Assembly: GCF_023715245.1 (NCBI RefSeq)
Contig: NZ_JAMBNV010000001.1
Location: 1,178,001 to 1,242,000 of the forward strand
Source: Sporosarcina luteola
GTDB lineage: Bacteria; Bacillota; Bacilli; Bacillales_A; Planococcaceae
Reading direction: 5' to 3'
DNA: 64,000 nucleotides
Within the stretch, counting starts at the first letter, position 1; each line of letters begins with the position of its first letter. This document shows positions 25,673-35,267 of this stretch, piece by piece. The translations under genes and the position numbers were made by a program. The notes beneath the pieces are model-generated. The model did no database searches and was not told the origin of the DNA. It saw only the letters and a list, made by a program, of their open reading frames with translations.

Positions 25673-26656
25673 ATGAGCAATGAGATAGTCGATATTACAA
25701 TTATAGGCGGGGGACCAACAGGACTTTTTGCTTCGTTCTACGCGGGCATGCGGGAAATGTCGGTTAAAATCATTGATAGCTTGCCGCAGCTTGGCGGACA
25801 GTTAATCGAGCTGTATCCGGATAAGTTCATTTATGACGTTGGCGGCTTCCCGAAAATCCTCGCGAAGGATCTTGTCGCAAATCTTGTTACACAAGCACAT
25901 TATTCAAAACCTGAAATCCACCTAGGTGAAACTGCGCTTTCCGTGACACGTGATGGAGACCACTTCATCCTCCAAACGGATAAAGGAGTCCATTTGACAC
26001 GCACAATCCTTTTGACTGCTGGGATTGGTGCTTTCCAGCCACGTAAAATCGGATTGGCAGAAGAAGCTGAGTTTGAAGGAAAGACATTACATTACGGAAT
26101 TAAAGACTTATCCCAGTTTAAAGGAAAAGACGTGCTTGTATGCGGCGGAGGGGATTCGGCAGTGGACTGGGCAATGATGCTTGAAGATATCGCATCGAAT
26201 GTATCACTTGTCCACCGGCGCGAACGATTTACAGCGCATGAAACAAGCGTGAACCAATTGATGTCCTCGAAAGTCAATGTTCTCACTTCCCGTGCTGTAA
26301 AGTCGATAGTCGGGGAAGATGGCATCGTTAGAGAAGTCGTCATCGCCCAAAAGGACGGTTCAGAAGAAGCATTGCACGTGGACCACGTCATCGTCAATTA
26401 TGGCAATATTTCATCCCTCGGAGCAATCAAAGAGTGGGGGCTTGAGATGGACCGCAACTCAATCGTCGTCAATTCTAGAATGGAAACGAATATAGAAGGC
26501 ATTTATGCAGCAGGGGACGTCACGACATATGACGGGAAAGTAAAGCTGATTGCTGTCGGTTTAGGTGAAGCTCCAACAGCCGTGAACCATGCAAAAGCAT
26601 TCATCGATCCGAAAGCACGACTGCAACCATTGCACAGTACAAGTGTCTTCAACTAA
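25673..26656 (+). CDS. Ferredoxin/flavodoxin-NADP+ reductase, YumC type
   Basis: This 327-residue flavoprotein belongs to the thioredoxin-reductase-like ferredoxin-NADP reductases of Firmicutes. The FAD site is IIGGGPTGLFASFYAG (about 10-25), the NADP site is VCGGGDSAVDWA, and the C-terminal FAD-binding motif is GIYAAGDVTTYDGK. The CxxC redox pair of true thioredoxin reductases is missing from the NADP domain, as expected for YumC. The start follows GGAGTG with 9-bp spacing. The downstream terminator is shared with the converging DUF1648 gene. Confidence 0.93.
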   Translation: MSNEIVDITIIGGGPTGLFASFYAGMREMSVKIIDSLPQLGGQLIELYPDKFIYDVGGFPKILAKDLVANLVTQAHYSKPEIHLGETALSVTRDGDHFILQTDKGVHLTRTILLTAGIGAFQPRKIGLAEEAEFEGKTLHYGIKDLSQFKGKDVLVCGGGDSAVDWAMMLEDIASNVSLVHRRERFTAHETSVNQLMSSKVNVLTSRAVKSIVGEDGIVREVVIAQKDGSEEALHVDHVIVNYGNISSLGAIKEWGLEMDRNSIVVNSRMETNIEGIYAAGDVTTYDGKVKLIAVGLGEAPTAVNHAKAFIDPKARLQPLHSTSVFN

Positions 26657-26680
26657 AAAAACCGGCGAAAGCCGGTTTTT
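26655..26680. terminator. Bidirectional terminator
   Basis: AAAAAACCGGC-GAAA-GCCGGTTTTTT. Confidence 0.9.
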
Positions 26681-27790
26681 TCAATCCAGTAAATATGCAA
26701 TTCCCAATATGACAAGCAATGGACCGATGATGATCAAATAACCGATGGGATTTCCGAAGTTCAACGTCCATCCGACCCCGAACCTCTTTTCTACAAGGAT
26801 GGAAGGGTCGTTTTTATTTACATAGAATACGCCTGCTTTCCAATAGGCGTCATCGTCATAATCAGTAACACCCGCGATGGGTTCCTCGTCAATGTCAAGC
26901 TGCACCCGGGAGCCCCCTTGGCCGACTTTGAATGCGTACACTGCTGTTGCGATTAAGATGATGAATAGAAATCCTAAAGGCATCATCATCATGAAGGTAG
27001 GTCCTCCCAAATTTTCGTGAATCGTTGTCAATTGGAAAAAGCCGAAAAGAATCGTCATTGAAATGGATACTAAAAACAGTAGCCAGCTAGTGTACTTTCT
27101 GAACGATAATTGTTGGATGCGCGAAGTACTCCTTTTCGACGCATTCAGTTTCACTCCGGACTTCTTCGTAAAATAATTGATTGCTAGCATCATAACCTGC
27201 ATGATTCCTAGAATGAGCAGTAGCGCAATAACGGAAAATGGGTTTTTCGCAGTGAAAGCATCCGGTTGTCCGTTAGGGCCCCAATGGGTCGGTATCATAT
27301 CCGGCATGGCGCCGTATTGGATCGCTGTATAGACGATCAAACCGAGTGTAATGGGAATAGGCAATGCAAACATGAGGGAAGGGAGCATTTCATCATTGGA
27401 ACGGCTCGTCAAATCTGCGACCCGTACTCTTTTTAAGTTGTCTCCCCATTTATGATCCCGTTTTCTTTTCATCGTCTTAATATGAAAATACAAGTAAAGT
27501 CCCATGCTGATCAAGAGGATTCCGAACTGAAGGATCAATCCGGTGAAAACGATCTTGTCTTCCTGCAAATTATTCCCGATTGCCCAAATTACATAAATGA
27601 GGAGACCTATCAACCCGATGAAAAAGATAGTTGCTGAATAGGTTTTCTTGTACCTGACGAGCGTTTTATCATCGGTATGACCCTCTGGTATCGTCACTCC
27701 GAAAACAATTGTATTCTTCAAAAGGTAAGGAATAGCTGCCTGCATAACGATCAAAAATAAGATGATTACCAAGAATAATGAAAGTACCAT
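26681..27790 (-). CDS. DUF1648/DUF5808 multi-pass membrane protein
   Basis: This 369-residue protein has about eight hydrophobic segments. The middle holds the DUF1648 pattern (MPDMIPTHWGPNGQPDAF) known from SdpI-like immunity proteins. The C-terminal part has the DUF5808 pattern (DDDAYWKAGVFYVNKNDPSI, then KRFGVGWTLNFGNPIGY). The start is placed at ATG 27790, 7 bp after GGAGG; an ATG two codons upstream overlaps the regulator stop. It is the second gene of a GntR operon. Function unknown; an envelope-stress or immunity role is possible. Confidence 0.82.
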   Translation of the reverse strand: MVLSLFLVIILFLIVMQAAIPYLLKNTIVFGVTIPEGHTDDKTLVRYKKTYSATIFFIGLIGLLIYVIWAIGNNLQEDKIVFTGLILQFGILLISMGLYLYFHIKTMKRKRDHKWGDNLKRVRVADLTSRSNDEMLPSLMFALPIPITLGLIVYTAIQYGAMPDMIPTHWGPNGQPDAFTAKNPFSVIALLLILGIMQVMMLAINYFTKKSGVKLNASKRSTSRIQQLSFRKYTSWLLFLVSISMTILFGFFQLTTIHENLGGPTFMMMMPLGFLFIILIATAVYAFKVGQGGSRVQLDIDEEPIAGVTDYDDDAYWKAGVFYVNKNDPSILVEKRFGVGWTLNFGNPIGYLIIIGPLLVILGIAYLLD

Positions 27791-27792
27791 TG

Positions 27793-28176
27793 TCATCCCT
27801 CCGTAATTTCCGAAATGATTGATGAAGTGAGTGATAAAATCTGTTCCTTGTCCATGCCATAAACGATCGATTCTGCAATAAGCGGCTTCAAATGCAATTT
27901 GATAAGGTCTAGTTGCATATCACTCGGGCCTTTAGTGGATATCGAATTGATAATTGCGCCCGATTTTGGAATGATTTCAATAATATTTTTCCTTTCCAGT
28001 TCATGATACGCTTTGTTTACTGTATGCATATTCACGCCTAGATCAGCCGCTAGGGACCGGACGGAAGGCAAAGCTTCGGAAGCCTTTATTGTCCCTGAAG
28101 CAATTAATTCAATCAATTGATTCGCCAACTGAGTATATATCGGGATTTCTGAGGTCGGTTCGATTTGAATGAACAT
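27793..28176 (-). CDS. Short GntR-family regulator (YtrA subfamily)
   Basis: This 127-residue protein has a winged helix (about 10-75: PIYTQLANQLIELIASGTIK, LPSVRSLAADLGVNMHTVNK) and only a short helical C-terminal dimerisation tail, the YtrA layout. ATG 28176 follows GGAGGG. A TATAAT-like -10 (28205-28210, minus strand) lies close upstream. It is the first gene of an operon with the DUF1648 membrane protein, which it probably regulates together with itself. Confidence 0.87.
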   Translation of the reverse strand: MFIQIEPTSEIPIYTQLANQLIELIASGTIKASEALPSVRSLAADLGVNMHTVNKAYHELERKNIIEIIPKSGAIINSISTKGPSDMQLDLIKLHLKPLIAESIVYGMDKEQILSLTSSIISEITEG

Positions 28177-28247
28177 GTTAAACCCTCCATTCTGTTCTAA
28201 CATCATTATAACAGAGGTCGGAAATAAAATATACAAGCAACACAAAA

Positions 28248-28272
28248 AAACCTGAACAACTAGTGTTCAGGG
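28248..28272 (-). terminator. Intrinsic terminator overlapping the pdaC-like stop codon
   Basis: On the minus strand, CCTGAACAC-TAG-TTGTTCAGG followed by a T stretch. It includes the TGA of the deacetylase gene. Confidence 0.8.
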
Positions 28273-29784
28273 GGATGACTCTTCTAATTCTTTGACAGTG
28301 ACGAAATCATAACCTTCATTTTTCAAATACGTCAGAACAGCATCAAGTCCATCGGCAGTCGATTGGTGGATGTCATGCAAGAGTATGATGCTGCGATCCT
28401 TCACATTCTCTTTCACGACTTGTAGAATTCTAGCGGGATCACGGTATTTCCAATCTTGCGTATCTACATCCCATAATACGACCGGTATTCCGGCTATATT
28501 GTGAACGGTGTCATTGACAGCTCCATAGGGAGGTCGGAATGCTTCGACTTTTTGTCCGGTCACATCCTCGATGATAGCGGAAGTCTTATCAATCTCTTTA
28601 GCGATGCGTTCAGGTTCTAATTTGGTCAAATCTGCATGTGTCCAAGTATGGTTGCCCAATTCATGGCCGGCATCCTTAATTTCATTTACAATGTCCGAGT
28701 AGTATTCGACACGGCTGCCAAGCATGAAGAATGTTGCTTTTGCATCGTGTTTTTGAAGGGTTTCTAAAATTTGTCTCGTCACTTTCGGATCAGGACCGTC
28801 ATCAAATGTCAAAGCGACCTTTTTATGGACGGTTTCAACAGGAGGAGAATCTTTTGATTGATCATCGCCTTCTGTATCCGATTCAGTTGGCTTGTCGGAG
28901 TGCTCATTGTTTTGTTCTTCATTCGATGAATCCTGTGAACCCTGATTCGGGATTTCAATTGTATCTTCTCTGTCCTCGGGCTTGAACGCCGAAGCTAGCA
29001 ATTCGTTTATTGCATCAATAGGAACGGAGACGATTGGTGGTCCAACCAAGCTATCCGCTATCGTATTTTCATCGAAGTAGATAATGAGTACATCATCCGT
29101 GATGGCGAAATTCCTATAATTCATCCACCTGGGCTCCGTATATTTTTCCAATCCATCCTCAATAATATGTTCCTGCAACGAATCATCTTTATGAATTGCC
29201 CGACGCACTGATGAAGCGAGTGTCTGCAGGCGGTTGGAATCTCCTGCAAATAAGTCCCTTATAGAGAAGCTTTCTCCCGTCTCGGGGTTCAAATGGAATG
29301 AACGGATTTCCATTTTGCCTGATTCCGAATCGCTGAAGCTGCTGCTATTAAGAAAGACAAAGGAGTAATTCCCTGAGGCATGGGGCAGCGTTTCATAGGA
29401 GACGTTCAATTCCCCTGACATATTTTCATCAAGCCGTTTCTTCTCAATCATCGTTTCAAGGTATCTTTCCTGAACTTCTTCAATATATTTTTTGACTTCC
29501 GAATTGAAAATAGTATGTATGCTTTGCGGATATTGGATGGCATAAGGAGCGTTTATGTCGTTTGATGTTTTTGTAATGATCTTGATGCCTGGATAGTTGG
29601 AATCTATTTGTTCCGTTTCCATAGGGATGGATGAGGTCGTTTCCTTCTCATCAGGCTGTGAAGCGGTAAGGCTTTTCTCTGGTGTGAATACGAGAAGTAT
29701 GGCGCTTACTGTCAATAGGACAATGGCGGTGGAAAAAGTGATATCAATCCATACCGATCGTGCTTTGTGATGCTTTCTTTTCAT
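28267..29784 (-). CDS. Membrane-anchored polysaccharide deacetylase, PdaC-like
   Basis: This 505-residue protein has an N-terminal anchor (about 13-33), an extracellular DUF4163/DUF3298-type region (about 65-270), an acidic Ser/Glu-rich linker (about 280-315) and a NodB deacetylase domain (about 320-500). NodB motifs are intact: TFDDGPD (Asp328/Asp329), HTWTH (His379/His383), RPPYG (Arg417) and LLHDIH (His470). The architecture is that of B. subtilis PdaC (YjeA), which removes acetyl groups from peptidoglycan MurNAc. The exact sugar substrate here is inferred. A possible promoter TTTACA-18-TTTAAT lies at 29854-29825 on the minus strand. Confidence 0.88.
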   Translation of the reverse strand: MKRKHHKARSVWIDITFSTAIVLLTVSAILLVFTPEKSLTASQPDEKETTSSIPMETEQIDSNYPGIKIITKTSNDINAPYAIQYPQSIHTIFNSEVKKYIEEVQERYLETMIEKKRLDENMSGELNVSYETLPHASGNYSFVFLNSSSFSDSESGKMEIRSFHLNPETGESFSIRDLFAGDSNRLQTLASSVRRAIHKDDSLQEHIIEDGLEKYTEPRWMNYRNFAITDDVLIIYFDENTIADSLVGPPIVSVPIDAINELLASAFKPEDREDTIEIPNQGSQDSSNEEQNNEHSDKPTESDTEGDDQSKDSPPVETVHKKVALTFDDGPDPKVTRQILETLQKHDAKATFFMLGSRVEYYSDIVNEIKDAGHELGNHTWTHADLTKLEPERIAKEIDKTSAIIEDVTGQKVEAFRPPYGAVNDTVHNIAGIPVVLWDVDTQDWKYRDPARILQVVKENVKDRSIILLHDIHQSTADGLDAVLTYLKNEGYDFVTVKELEESSP

Positions 29785-30157
29785 GTTGCGCGGCTCCTTT
29801 TTGTTTTTTTGGTATCAGAATTCTATTAAACTTCCTGATTGTTCTTTCTGTAAAGTTAGACGGAGCGACTCGATAGATAGTTTCGGATAATCGGGAAAAA
29901 TGTCGAATCTTTCATACTAGTAGTATACAACAATTATGTCCTGGTTGGGGATGGGTAAATAAGGGCAATTGAAATGCGTTACCGCAGAAATAGAAGAAGG
30001 AAAACTTCTTTTTCGAAGCACGATTATATGTTATACTGTCTGATGCCCGGATCTTGCAAATGCGGGTGAGCTGTTAAGTGTTTACAATCAAATATTGTTA
30101 AACCGATCAAGCTGTTATTTCTACTGCAAAGAAAACAAACAGAAGGTGGTCGAAGAA
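29785..30157. other. Divergent intergenic region
   Basis: No gene is seen in these 373 bp. It holds the pdaC-side promoter candidate and, toward trhO, a TATACT -10-like hexamer at 30032-30037 with a weak -35. A small CCCG-CGGG hairpin lies at about 30045-30066. Confidence 0.5.
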
Positions 30158-31135
30158 ATGGAAACAGGAGCATATCGGGTATTGTTGTACTATAAATATG
30201 TACACATCGAAGACCCAGAAACATTTGTTGCCGAACATTTGGCTTTTTGTAAGGAATTAGGATTGAAAGGCCGTATTCTAATCGGTGAAGAAGGCATCAA
30301 CGGTACATGTTCCGGAACGATTGAACAGACGGATGCTTACATGGAGAAGATGCATAACGATGAACGCTTCAAAGATCTTTGGTTCAAGATTGATGAAACA
30401 GATGGACATGCGTTCAAGAAGATGCACGTTCGCTATCGTCAGGAAATTGTAAACCTGAGCTTGGAGGAAGACATTAACCCATTGGAATTGACTGGCGAAT
30501 ATTTGAAGCCTGAAGAATTCTTGGAGCGGATGCAAGACGAAAACACGATTGTGTTGGATACGAGAAATGATTACGAGTATGATCTTGGTCATTTCAGAGG
30601 TGCTATTCGACCTGATGTTGAGACATTCCGTGACCTTCCGCAATGGGTCCAAGAAAACAGGGAAATGTTTGAAGGGAAGAAAGTTCTTGCGTACTGTACA
30701 GGCGGAATCAGATGTGAGAAGTTCACAGGCTGGATGAAGCGTGAAGGTTTCGAGGACGTTGCCCACCTGCAAGGTGGAATTGTCACTTACGGCAAAGATC
30801 CAGTAGCGAAAGGCCAGCTTTGGGACGGACAATGCTACGTATTCGACGAAAGGATTGCGGTTCCGATCAATCAAGTTGAACATGTCATCGTTGGTCGTGA
30901 TCATTTTGACGGTACACCTTGCGAGAGATATGTGAACTGTGCAAACCCTGAGTGCAATGCAAAAATATTATGCTCTGAAGAAAACGAGCATTTCTATATG
31001 CGCAGCTGTTCGGACGAATGCCGAACACATCCGCGCAACCGCTATTTTGTCGAACAGAATTTGACGGTGGATGAATTTAACAATAGAATTGAAGCGATTG
31101 CAGCTAAAAGGAACGAAGCAACTGCTGCTATATAA
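30158..31135 (+). CDS. trhO: tRNA uridine(34) hydroxylase (rhodanese family)
   Basis: This 325-residue protein matches the YbfQ/YceA/TrhO family, which carries out O2-dependent 5-hydroxylation of uridine 34 in certain tRNAs. An N-terminal acylphosphatase-like domain (about 1-95) precedes a rhodanese domain (about 110-215) with active-site loop [15 protein letters not shown] cysteine-rich C-terminal region ([20 protein letters not shown], then [13 protein letters not shown]) probably binds zinc. The start is placed at ATG 30158, 8 bp after AAGGTGG; upstream in-frame codons have no ribosome binding site. Confidence 0.92.
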   Translation: METGAYRVLLYYKYVHIEDPETFVAEHLAFCKELGLKGRILIGEEGINGTCSGTIEQTDAYMEKMHNDERFKDLWFKIDETDGHAFKKMHVRYRQEIVNLSLEEDINPLELTGEYLKPEEFLERMQDENTIVLDTRNDYEYDLGHFRGAIRPDVETFRDLPQWVQENREMFEGKKVLAYCTGGIRCEKFTGWMKREGFEDVAHLQGGIVTYGKDPVAKGQLWDGQCYVFDERIAVPINQVEHVIVGRDHFDGTPCERYVNCANPECNAKILCSEENEHFYMRSCSDECRTHPRNRYFVEQNLTVDEFNNRIEAIAAKRNEATAAI

Positions 31136-31144
31136 TACATTATT

Positions 31145-31182
31145 GACGCTTGGGTGTGGTATTGCGCCCGAGCGTTTTTAAT
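31145..31182 (+). terminator. Intrinsic terminator after trhO
   Basis: ACGCTTGGGTG-TGGTATT-GCGCCCGAGCGT followed by TTTTTA. Confidence 0.85.
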
Positions 31183-31303
31183 TCAGATTAAATTCGGGTG
31201 ATTTACGGAATAGTAAAAAACATTGGAATGGACTTTATATGGCTCACGGCAAACGGTAAATGGTATACTACTATCAGTGAAAAGATATTGGAGGAACTGC
31301 AGT

Positions 31304-32122
31304 ATGGAATGGAAAAACATTTATCGCGGATTCCTGATGGGAATCAGCGACTTGATTCCGGGAGTGAGCGGGGGGACAATCGCGTTTATTCTTGGTATAT
31401 ATGATCGATTATTAGTTGCAATCAGCGGCTTTTTCAGTCGTGAGTGGAAAAAGCATATCGGCTTTTTACTACCGTTAGGCATTGGCGTCGGTTTGACATT
31501 GTTGCTCTTCAGCAGGGTCATCGACTTCTTGTTGAAAGAATACCCCCAACCTACGCAATTTTTCTTTTTGGGACTGATCATCGGTGTCGTGCCGTACATT
31601 TCAAGGCAGGCGGGTGTCAGGAAGAACTTTAAAATTGGCCATTTCATCCTCTTGCTACTCGTCGGTGCTGCTTTGGCTGCGACAGTATTCATCAAGCCGG
31701 CAGAAACGGGAATCATTACATCGTTAACCTTGCAGAACACGCTCGGTTTGTTTTTGGCAGGATGGGCAGGAAGCATGGCGATGCTGTTGCCGGGTGTGAG
31801 CGGTTCGTTTGTTTTACTGCTACTCGGTGTTTACTCGACGGCAATCAATGCGCTATCCACCTTTAACATTCCAATCATCATCGTTATCGGGGCTGGAGTC
31901 ATTGTCGGCTTCATTATTAGCAGCAAGGCAATCCATTATTTATTAAATAAATTCACTCATGCCATGTTTGCAATCATTATTGGCTTGATCATTGGTTCAG
32001 TATTTGTCATTTATCCTGGCATCCCTGAAAGCGGGACGCCATTTGTAATGAGCGTCATTGCTCTCATCACCGGTTTGATTGTTGCAAATATATTCAATGC
32101 AATTAGCCCATCTGCTAAATGA
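31304..32122 (+). CDS. DUF368 membrane protein, PopT-type polyprenyl-phosphate transporter
   Basis: This 272-residue protein has about eight membrane segments and the two internally repeated DUF368 signatures: GISDLIPGVSGGTIAFILGIY near the N-terminus and AMLLPGVSGSFVLLLLGVY in the second half. Members of this family (PopT) have been shown to recycle undecaprenyl phosphate across the membrane for cell-wall synthesis. The start is ATG 31304, 9 bp after GGAGG; an upstream ATG at 31223 lies outside the family pattern. The 3' end overlaps by 8 bp the converging gene on the other strand. Confidence 0.85.
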   Translation: MEWKNIYRGFLMGISDLIPGVSGGTIAFILGIYDRLLVAISGFFSREWKKHIGFLLPLGIGVGLTLLLFSRVIDFLLKEYPQPTQFFFLGLIIGVVPYISRQAGVRKNFKIGHFILLLLVGAALAATVFIKPAETGIITSLTLQNTLGLFLAGWAGSMAMLLPGVSGSFVLLLLGVYSTAINALSTFNIPIIIVIGAGVIVGFIISSKAIHYLLNKFTHAMFAIIIGLIIGSVFVIYPGIPESGTPFVMSVIALITGLIVANIFNAISPSAK

Positions 32123-32453
32123 ATGCAGTGACGATAATGATCCAGGAAATGTGGATGAAGATAACGATTGTATAGATGATCAGTGCAACAATTAGTAGAT
32201 TTTTTACTACTACTGAGGGTTTCATGTATTTCATAAATAGGAAGAGTATAATTGGAAGACTTGACTTCATCAAATAGAATGCAATGATATTTATATCGTA
32301 CAGGGAACGGACTAATGGATTCGCTTCTTCAATATGACCGTAACGGATGCCGAAATCAGTAAAGATTGCATCAATCATGCATAGGCAAAATAAAAGAAAG
32401 CACGTATTCAATAACCTGTCCTTGGATGTTGGCATCGCCTTGACCGTGTCCAT
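32115..32453 (-). CDS. Small DUF5658-like membrane protein
   Basis: This 112-residue protein has an N-terminal cytoplasmic stretch and about three hydrophobic segments (about 16-35, 45-70, 80-110). The pattern LLNTCFLLFCLCMIDAIFTDFG, then EEANPLVRSLYDINI, fits DUF5658 membrane proteins of unknown function. ATG 32453 follows AGGAGTG. It converges with the DUF368 gene and overlaps its last codons. Confidence 0.72.
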   Translation of the reverse strand: MDTVKAMPTSKDRLLNTCFLLFCLCMIDAIFTDFGIRYGHIEEANPLVRSLYDINIIAFYLMKSSLPIILFLFMKYMKPSVVVKNLLIVALIIYTIVIFIHISWIIIVTAFI

Positions 32454-32489
32454 ATGTATCACTCCTGACATAATTGGCGTATATCCCAC

Positions 32490-32615
32490 ACTAACTGGCT
32501 GTAAGATCCCCCACAAGCGGGGAATCAACAGCCAGTAAATGCCCGATTGGTTTAACTAACAATCAGTGGAAAAACCCACTGATTGAAGTTTCACTTTATC
32601 CCATAGGATATGGAG
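32490..32615. other. Structured non-coding stretch, possible IS200/IS605-type relic
   Basis: Two strong hairpins lie close together: ACTGGCTG...CAGCCAGT enclosing a CCCC-ACAA-GCGGGG core (about 32490-32537), and AATCAGTGG-AAAAAC-CCACTGATT (about 32561-32585), followed by GAAGTTTCACTTTATC. The layout recalls the ends of IS200/IS605 elements or their guide RNAs, but no TnpA or TnpB coding sequence is nearby. The assignment is uncertain. Confidence 0.35.
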
Positions 32616-32687
32616 GGGTTGGCCGATTTATTCAATGGAGTGACAGAAGATTTTCCGGTCATATATAAATATTGATTTGCAGCAAGA

Positions 32688-32728
32688 AAAATGCCAACGA
32701 TAGGAGAAATCCTTTCGTTGGCATTTTT
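32688..32728 (-). terminator. Intrinsic terminator of katA
   Basis: AAAATGCCAACGA and TCGTTGGCATTTTT arms just after the katA stop. Confidence 0.85.
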
Positions 32729-32730
32729 TA

Positions 32731-34230
32731 TTATTGATTGCTTGTAACTTCTTGTTTAACCAATACATCGTCCATTGATATGCCGAGTGCAGCGGCAACG
32801 CCTGCGCCATAAGCGGGATCTGCTTGGTAACAGTGGCGGATATGGCGGTATTTGATTTCATTTGGGGCGTCGCCAAGGTTGCGGGCGGTATTACCGAATA
32901 ATAACTCCTTTTGTTCATCGTCCATCAAATTAAACAGCTTGCCAGGTTGCGTGAAGTAATCATCGTCATCCTGACGGAAATCCCAGTGCGCTGCATCGTC
33001 ATAGATTTTAAGCGGCGGCTCTTTGAAATCAGGCTGTTCTCTCCATTCTCCGAAGCTGTTCGGTTCATAGGAAGTCCTGCTTCCATGGTTGCCATCCACT
33101 CGCATCGCGCCATCACGATGGAAACTATGGAATGGGCATTTTGGAGCGTTGACCGGGATCTGATGATGGTTAACGCCGAGGCGATAACGCTGGGCGTCAC
33201 CATAAGAGAATAATCTTGCCTGCAACATTTTATCAGGTGAGAAGCCGATGCCGGGAACGATTGCAGCAGGTGTAAACGCGGCTTGCTCGACTTCTGCAAA
33301 GTAGTTATCCGGATTACGGTTCAATTCGAATTCGCCCACTTCGATAAGAGGGAAGTCGCCTTTATACCAGACTTTCGTCAAATCGAACGGGTTATAAGGC
33401 ATGTTCAATGCCTGCTCTTCAGTCATCACTTGAATATACATCTTCCATTTAGGGAAGTTGCCGCTATCGATGCTTTCTAACAAATCCCGTTGGTGAGTTT
33501 CGCGGTCCGTGCCGATCAATTCAGTTGCCTGCTCGTCCGTCAAATTCTCAATCCCTTGCTGGGAACGGAAATGGAATTTCACCCATACACGCTCATTGTT
33601 TGCATTAATCATGCTGTACGTGTGACTGCCGAATCCGTGCATATGGCGATATGTCTTCGGAATTCCGCGTTCACTCATGACGATGGTTACTTGGTGCAGC
33701 GCTTCAGGAAGGGAAGTCCAGAAATCCCAGTTGTTTGTCGCACTTCTCATATTCGTGCGCGGATCCCTTTTAACGGCATGGTTCAAGTCAGGGAATTGAA
33801 GGGGGTCTCTAAAGAAGAAGACCGGTGTATTGTTTCCAACAAGATCCCAGTTACCTTCTTCCGTATAAAACTTAAGCGCGAATCCACGGATGTCACGCTC
33901 AGCATCAGCAGCTCCTCGTTCGCCTGCAACTGTTGAAAAACGGGCAAACATATCCGTCTTTTTGCCGACCTCAGAGAACAACTTCGCTCTTGTGTATTGA
34001 GAAATATCATTTGTCACCGTGAAAGTTCCGTAAGCACCGGATCCTTTTGCATGCATGCGTCGTTCAGGAATGACTTCACGGTCGAAATGCGCTAGTTTTT
34101 CAATCAACCAAACATCCTGCAAAAGTACAGGCCCACGAGGCCCCGCAGTCATCGAGTTTTGGTTGTCCACTACAGGTGCCCCAGCAGCGGTTGTCAGTTT
34201 CTTTTGAGAATGATTATCATTGCTTGTCAT
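32731..34230 (-). CDS. katA: Small-subunit haem catalase
   Basis: This 499-residue monofunctional catalase decomposes hydrogen peroxide. Active-site landmarks are visible: the distal histidine in [15 protein letters not shown], the substrate-channel region [18 protein letters not shown], the asparagine region [17 protein letters not shown], and the proximal haem tyrosine in [14 protein letters not shown]. Length is that of clade 3 small catalases. The start follows AAGGAGG. Two PerR-type boxes upstream suggest peroxide induction. Monocistronic with its own terminator. Confidence 0.97.
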   Translation of the reverse strand: MTSNDNHSQKKLTTAAGAPVVDNQNSMTAGPRGPVLLQDVWLIEKLAHFDREVIPERRMHAKGSGAYGTFTVTNDISQYTRAKLFSEVGKKTDMFARFSTVAGERGAADAERDIRGFALKFYTEEGNWDLVGNNTPVFFFRDPLQFPDLNHAVKRDPRTNMRSATNNWDFWTSLPEALHQVTIVMSERGIPKTYRHMHGFGSHTYSMINANNERVWVKFHFRSQQGIENLTDEQATELIGTDRETHQRDLLESIDSGNFPKWKMYIQVMTEEQALNMPYNPFDLTKVWYKGDFPLIEVGEFELNRNPDNYFAEVEQAAFTPAAIVPGIGFSPDKMLQARLFSYGDAQRYRLGVNHHQIPVNAPKCPFHSFHRDGAMRVDGNHGSRTSYEPNSFGEWREQPDFKEPPLKIYDDAAHWDFRQDDDDYFTQPGKLFNLMDDEQKELLFGNTARNLGDAPNEIKYRHIRHCYQADPAYGAGVAAALGISMDDVLVKQEVTSNQ

Positions 34231-34310
34231 TGATAATGCCTCCTTGAATTTCTAATCTACTATACTTCTTTTTCAATATAGCATAGCCTATACATGAAAT
34301 CCACAGTTAA

Positions 34311-34359
34311 TTATAATGATTATTGATAAATACTTTTTATTGTGTAATTATGATTATAC
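34311..34359. promoter_or_regulatory. Two PerR-type boxes upstream of katA
   Basis: TTATAATGATTATTG (34311-34325) matches the PerR box TTATAATNATTATAA at 12 of 14 defined positions. A second, TAATTATGATTATAC (34345-34359, read on the minus strand), matches at 11-12. Both are upstream of the katA start on the minus strand. Confidence 0.6.
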
Positions 34360-34429
34360 TTAACAGAATAAATCGAATGTGATGAATGTCGCAATGATAA
34401 ATTATGAACAAATGTGATCATAAATCTCT

Positions 34430-35203
34430 TCACCATTCTCCGACGGATTGTCCCACCTTCACTTCGGAATTCACCGGAATCGTAGGTCGGAAGGAGCCGT
34501 TATTCTCTAAAAATAAAATGACAGTTGATCCAAATGAGAAGTAGCCGAACTCCTCGCCTTTTTTACAAGAAGTGGAGGAATCCAAAATATGAATGCTATT
34601 CACATTCAGAGCCCCCACTTTAATCATAGCCATCCTTCCATGAGTCGTCATAAGTTCTGAAATGATTCGGTAGTTTGTCGCAAAAGGCTGGTTGCCTAGC
34701 CGTAAACCAAGATCATTTACCGGGAAGGAAGTTGTTCCGAGAGCATATCTCGATAGAATTTCACCGTCGTATGGATAATGGAAATGATGATAATGGCTTG
34801 GGGAGAGATAAAAAACATAAAAGAATCCACCGTTAAATGGAAGTGCTCTCTTTTCATCTCCCAAAACTTGGTTTATACTATATAGATGGTTCTTTATCAT
34901 AAATGTCTGATTCATACCGATCGTTCCAAATTCCGTGACAACACCGTCAACCGGGGAAGTCAGTATATTGGGGCGCTCGTCGATCGGCCGTGAACCCTTT
35001 TTCAAATTACGCGTAAAATAAGCTTGAAGGCTATCATAATGATCTATTGGAAATTCTGCTTCCTCTTCGTTAATATGGTATGTCTTCGCAAACGGTTTGA
35101 TGAGTTTCCGACTTAGGCGTGAGCGGGCAATTGTTTTTAATAAAGTGGAAGATGCGGGATGTCCGCTCAATTCGACAAAGCGTTTAAATACTATTTTTTT
35201 CAT
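34430..35203 (-). CDS. psd: Phosphatidylserine decarboxylase proenzyme
   Basis: This 257-residue enzyme converts phosphatidylserine to phosphatidylethanolamine at the membrane. The self-cleavage site is the serine of FGST (GYFSFGSTVILF), which becomes the pyruvoyl group of the alpha chain. The conserved VDGVVTEFG and HYHHFHYPYDG segments are present. AGGAGACGG precedes the ATG. It is divergent from pssA, which supplies its substrate, across 64 bp. Confidence 0.95.
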   Translation of the reverse strand: MKKIVFKRFVELSGHPASSTLLKTIARSRLSRKLIKPFAKTYHINEEEAEFPIDHYDSLQAYFTRNLKKGSRPIDERPNILTSPVDGVVTEFGTIGMNQTFMIKNHLYSINQVLGDEKRALPFNGGFFYVFYLSPSHYHHFHYPYDGEILSRYALGTTSFPVNDLGLRLGNQPFATNYRIISELMTTHGRMAMIKVGALNVNSIHILDSSTSCKKGEEFGYFSFGSTVILFLENNGSFRPTIPVNSEVKVGQSVGEW

Positions 35204-35267
35204 TTCAACCGTCTCCTATGTTTTCAGATTAGTAGTTTGGCAAGATAACAATACTGGAGGTATCGTC

